Source: Mesorhizobium sp. (GTDB taxonomy: Bacteria; Pseudomonadota; Alphaproteobacteria; Rhizobiales; Rhizobiaceae). Taken from it: a stretch of DNA of 64,000 bases. The position numbers were made by a program, and so were the translations under genes. The notes under the pieces are model-generated. The model ran no database searches and was not told the DNA's origin. It worked only from the letters and a program-made list of their open reading frames with translations. The stretch spans positions 124,001 to 188,000 of the forward strand of contig SAJS01000008.1 of assembly GCA_004017535.1 (NCBI GenBank), given 5' to 3'. Below, one piece after another: positions 63,401-64,000 of this stretch; positions within the stretch are counted from its first letter, which is position 1, and each line of letters starts with the position of its first letter.

Positions 63401-63609
63401 TCTCACGCGCCGTCTTCTGGGGGCCGCTCGCCTACGCCATGATGGGCGGCATCCTCGTCGCCACCGTGCTCACCATCCTGGTGCTGCCGGCCGGTTACGC
63501 GCTGTTCTTCGGCCGCGCGCCGAAGAAGGCCAAGACGGACGAGCAGGCGCCCGAGCCGGAAAAGATCGAAGGCATCGAACGGCCGCAACTGGCACTGGCC
63601 GCGGAATAG
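60454..63609 (+). CDS. RND-family multidrug/efflux transporter permease
   Basis: This 1051-residue inner-membrane pump has the usual two-fold repeat of 12 helices and two large periplasmic loops. The proton-relay Asp pair of helix 4 is visible in LGLLVDDAMIVVEMMERK (about residues 409-426). The helix-10/11 region ends with MRNSIILVDQID, also typical. The HAE1/HME-like sequence FNLSRWAIGHPSIARF opens the protein. The ATG at 60454 is preferred over an upstream TTG. With the lipoprotein adaptor it forms a drug or metabolite exporter under TetR control. Confidence 0.93.
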   Translation: MTTTTDSSTEKRPFNLSRWAIGHPSIARFLFGLIILAGALGLMRMGQKEDPDFTFRVMVVQAIWPGASIQDMEDQVVNKIERKLQETPHLDFVRSYTRAGSAIITLQVKGDTNAEEVKDAFYQVRKKVGDISNELPQGLLGPYFNDEFGDTFITLHSISGDGFTYPELKKFAIQARDMLLTTPGVEKAVIIGDQPEKIYIDVSSKALAQRGLTILDLQNAVKGQNAVDPAGSVDTGLRSVRISVEGDVTKAADIRELRLRSGNQVTRLGDIATVSSGLEDPYERKYRFNGHESVQVGVVMAKGFNVRDVGKDVEATYQRFEAGLPYGVSVDQISDQPEVVKDAVSEFMEALGEALLIVLAVSLLSIGWRSGLVIAIAIPLVLAATFAIMYEIGIDLQRISLGALIIALGLLVDDAMIVVEMMERKLEEGLVKIEAASFAYTSTAFPMLTGTLITTAGFIPVGFAASTAGEYVRTLFYVVGIALVVSWFVAVYFTPWLGYMILKQRKHAGTHHDVFDTGFYRRLRATVTWAVRHRIIVLVMTLVTFATSLWAFQFIPQNFFPQSSRPEILVDLWLPEGTSIKEVENQAKALEARMMDDPDKRFIATYIGEGAPRFFLPLDQQLRNPNFAQLLVMAKDEPARERLIVKMRGILAKDFPSIRGKVDRLFLGPPTGWPVQMRVMGPDRKEVRRIADEVKAKFQANPLLGAIHDDWLEPVPAMKLVIDQDRARALGVTSQRIRQMLQATMSGAPLDDFRDGEETVSIVAREPDATRHLLSSVDSVYIPTDFGGSVPLSQVAKVVPVMEQGIEWRRDRLPTISVRATLPDGVQSNDVVTKMYNDMKDLRAGLAPGYKIEIQGGAEDSAESQASIAAKAPIMLAIIVVLLMVQLQHFGKSMLVLATGPLGIIGAAAALLISGAPFGFVAILGVIALLGIIMRNSIILVDQIDQDIAAGMDRSEAIVGAAVRRFRPIMLTALTAVLALIPISRAVFWGPLAYAMMGGILVATVLTILVLPAGYALFFGRAPKKAKTDEQAPEPEKIEGIERPQLALAAE

Positions 63610-63630
63610 AAAATAGACGTGGCGACCTGA

Positions 63631-63719
63631 GAGCAATTCCAGGAAAAGTGTGAGCGGTTTTCCGTCCGGAATTGCGTAAAAACAAGGCATCATCCGCCAT
63701 CGGCGAAAGCCGGTGGCGG
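63631..63719. repeat. AATTCC hairpin repeat with a second hairpin
   Basis: The 55-base unit at 63631-63685 is the clearest copy of the family: CAATTCC/GGAATTG outer arms and GGAAAA/TTTTCC inner arms around a GTGTGAGCGG loop. It is followed by CCGCCATCGGC-GAAA-GCCGGTGGCGG (63694-63719), an 11-bp stem with a GAAA tetraloop. It may serve as the end of the RND transcript. Confidence 0.8.
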
Positions 63720-63863
63720 ACGATCCGCATCAAGGGCCAGCCGGGCGAAAAATGCTCAGCGGCAAGGCTTCGGCGAAACAGAATTCCTTTTCAGCGGCGC
63801 GATGCGGGCCGATCCTGCGCTAATATCGGAGCGGCAACGCTCGTCATCGCTGGATCATTCCCC

Positions 63864-64000
63864 ATGTCAGAAAAACGGCAATTGCGGCTCGGCGCCTTCA
63901 TGCGCCCCGTCAGTCTTCACACCGGTGCCTGGCGCTATCCGGGCGCCTATCCCGACGCCAACTTCAACTTCGCGCATCTCAAGCGATTCGCGCAGACGCT
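63864..64000 (+). CDS. Flavin-dependent monooxygenase, NtaA/SnaA/DszA-like (partial)
   Basis: The first 45 residues are present: MSEKRQLRLGAFMRPVSLHT, then GAWRYPGAYPDANFNF and AHLKRFAQTL. This opening is characteristic of FMNH2-dependent two-component monooxygenases of the NtaA/DszA group (luciferase-like TIM barrel), which oxidise chelators, sulfur heterocycles or similar compounds. The gene continues beyond the window, so the length and active site cannot be judged. Confidence 0.8.
   Translation, partial: MSEKRQLRLGAFMRPVSLHTGAWRYPGAYPDANFNFAHLKRFAQT

Overview
The window is GC-rich DNA from an alphaproteobacterium of the order Rhizobiales, most likely Mesorhizobium or a close relative. 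Three things point there. Sugar ABC systems and short-chain dehydrogenases are abundant. An FMN riboswitch sits ahead of a lone lumazine synthase. Several intergenic hairpin repeats look like families I remember from Mesorhizobium genomes; that last point is memory, not a search. The content is chromosomal and metabolic. I see no phage, transposase, CRISPR, rRNA or tRNA.

Layout. 1-4007 (+): the end of a carbohydrate ABC transporter (ATPase tail, two permeases) with a PfkB kinase and an SDR. 4035-5531 (-): an aromatic amino acid lyase-like protein without the usual MIO tripeptide. 5670-7073 (+): an ECF41-type sigma factor module with a carboxymuconolactone decarboxylase-like gene and a matching promoter. 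7157-15623: small regulators and enzymes, including divergent SDR/XRE genes, a homologue of cyanobacterial fluorescence recovery protein, LysR, methyltransferase, Lrp/MFS, GNAT and AnmK. 16700-19706 (+): an operon of periplasmic amino-acid-binding protein, dicarboxylate-type symporter and Asp/Glu racemase. 20076-22737 (+): metQ-metN-metI. 22949-29665: a 2OG-Fe(II) oxygenase, a probable small RNA, a methyltransferase, a GGDEF-EAL protein and an AraC/SDR pair.

29747-33151 (-) is one very long MFS/acyltransferase/AMP-ligase fusion. Between it and the next operon lie three evenly spaced palindromes. 33682-41104 (+) is a five-gene operon of SWIM protein, helical-repeat protein, MoxR ATPase, DUF5682-like protein and VWA protein; this is the most system-like and least understood part of the window. 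41173-45740 (-) holds class II aldolase, riboswitch-controlled ribH and the methionine-salvage pair mtnK-mtnA. Divergent from mtnK is a complete sugar ABC transporter (45879-49558, +). 49636-56078 carries a DUF1127 protein, a winged-helix/TPR protein, Ddl, RhaD-type aldolase-dehydrogenase and a SorC-type regulator. 56281-63609 (+) has an acyl-CoA synthetase, then a TetR regulator and an RND efflux pair. The window ends inside a flavin monooxygenase-like gene.

How the genes fit together. Most units are uptake-plus-catabolism cassettes, each with a local regulator and a recognisable operator. The mtn genes and the divergent ABC transporter suggest pentose or methylthioribose use. The binding protein, symporter and racemase suggest uptake and interconversion of an acidic or D-amino acid. 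Both are inferences from gene order.
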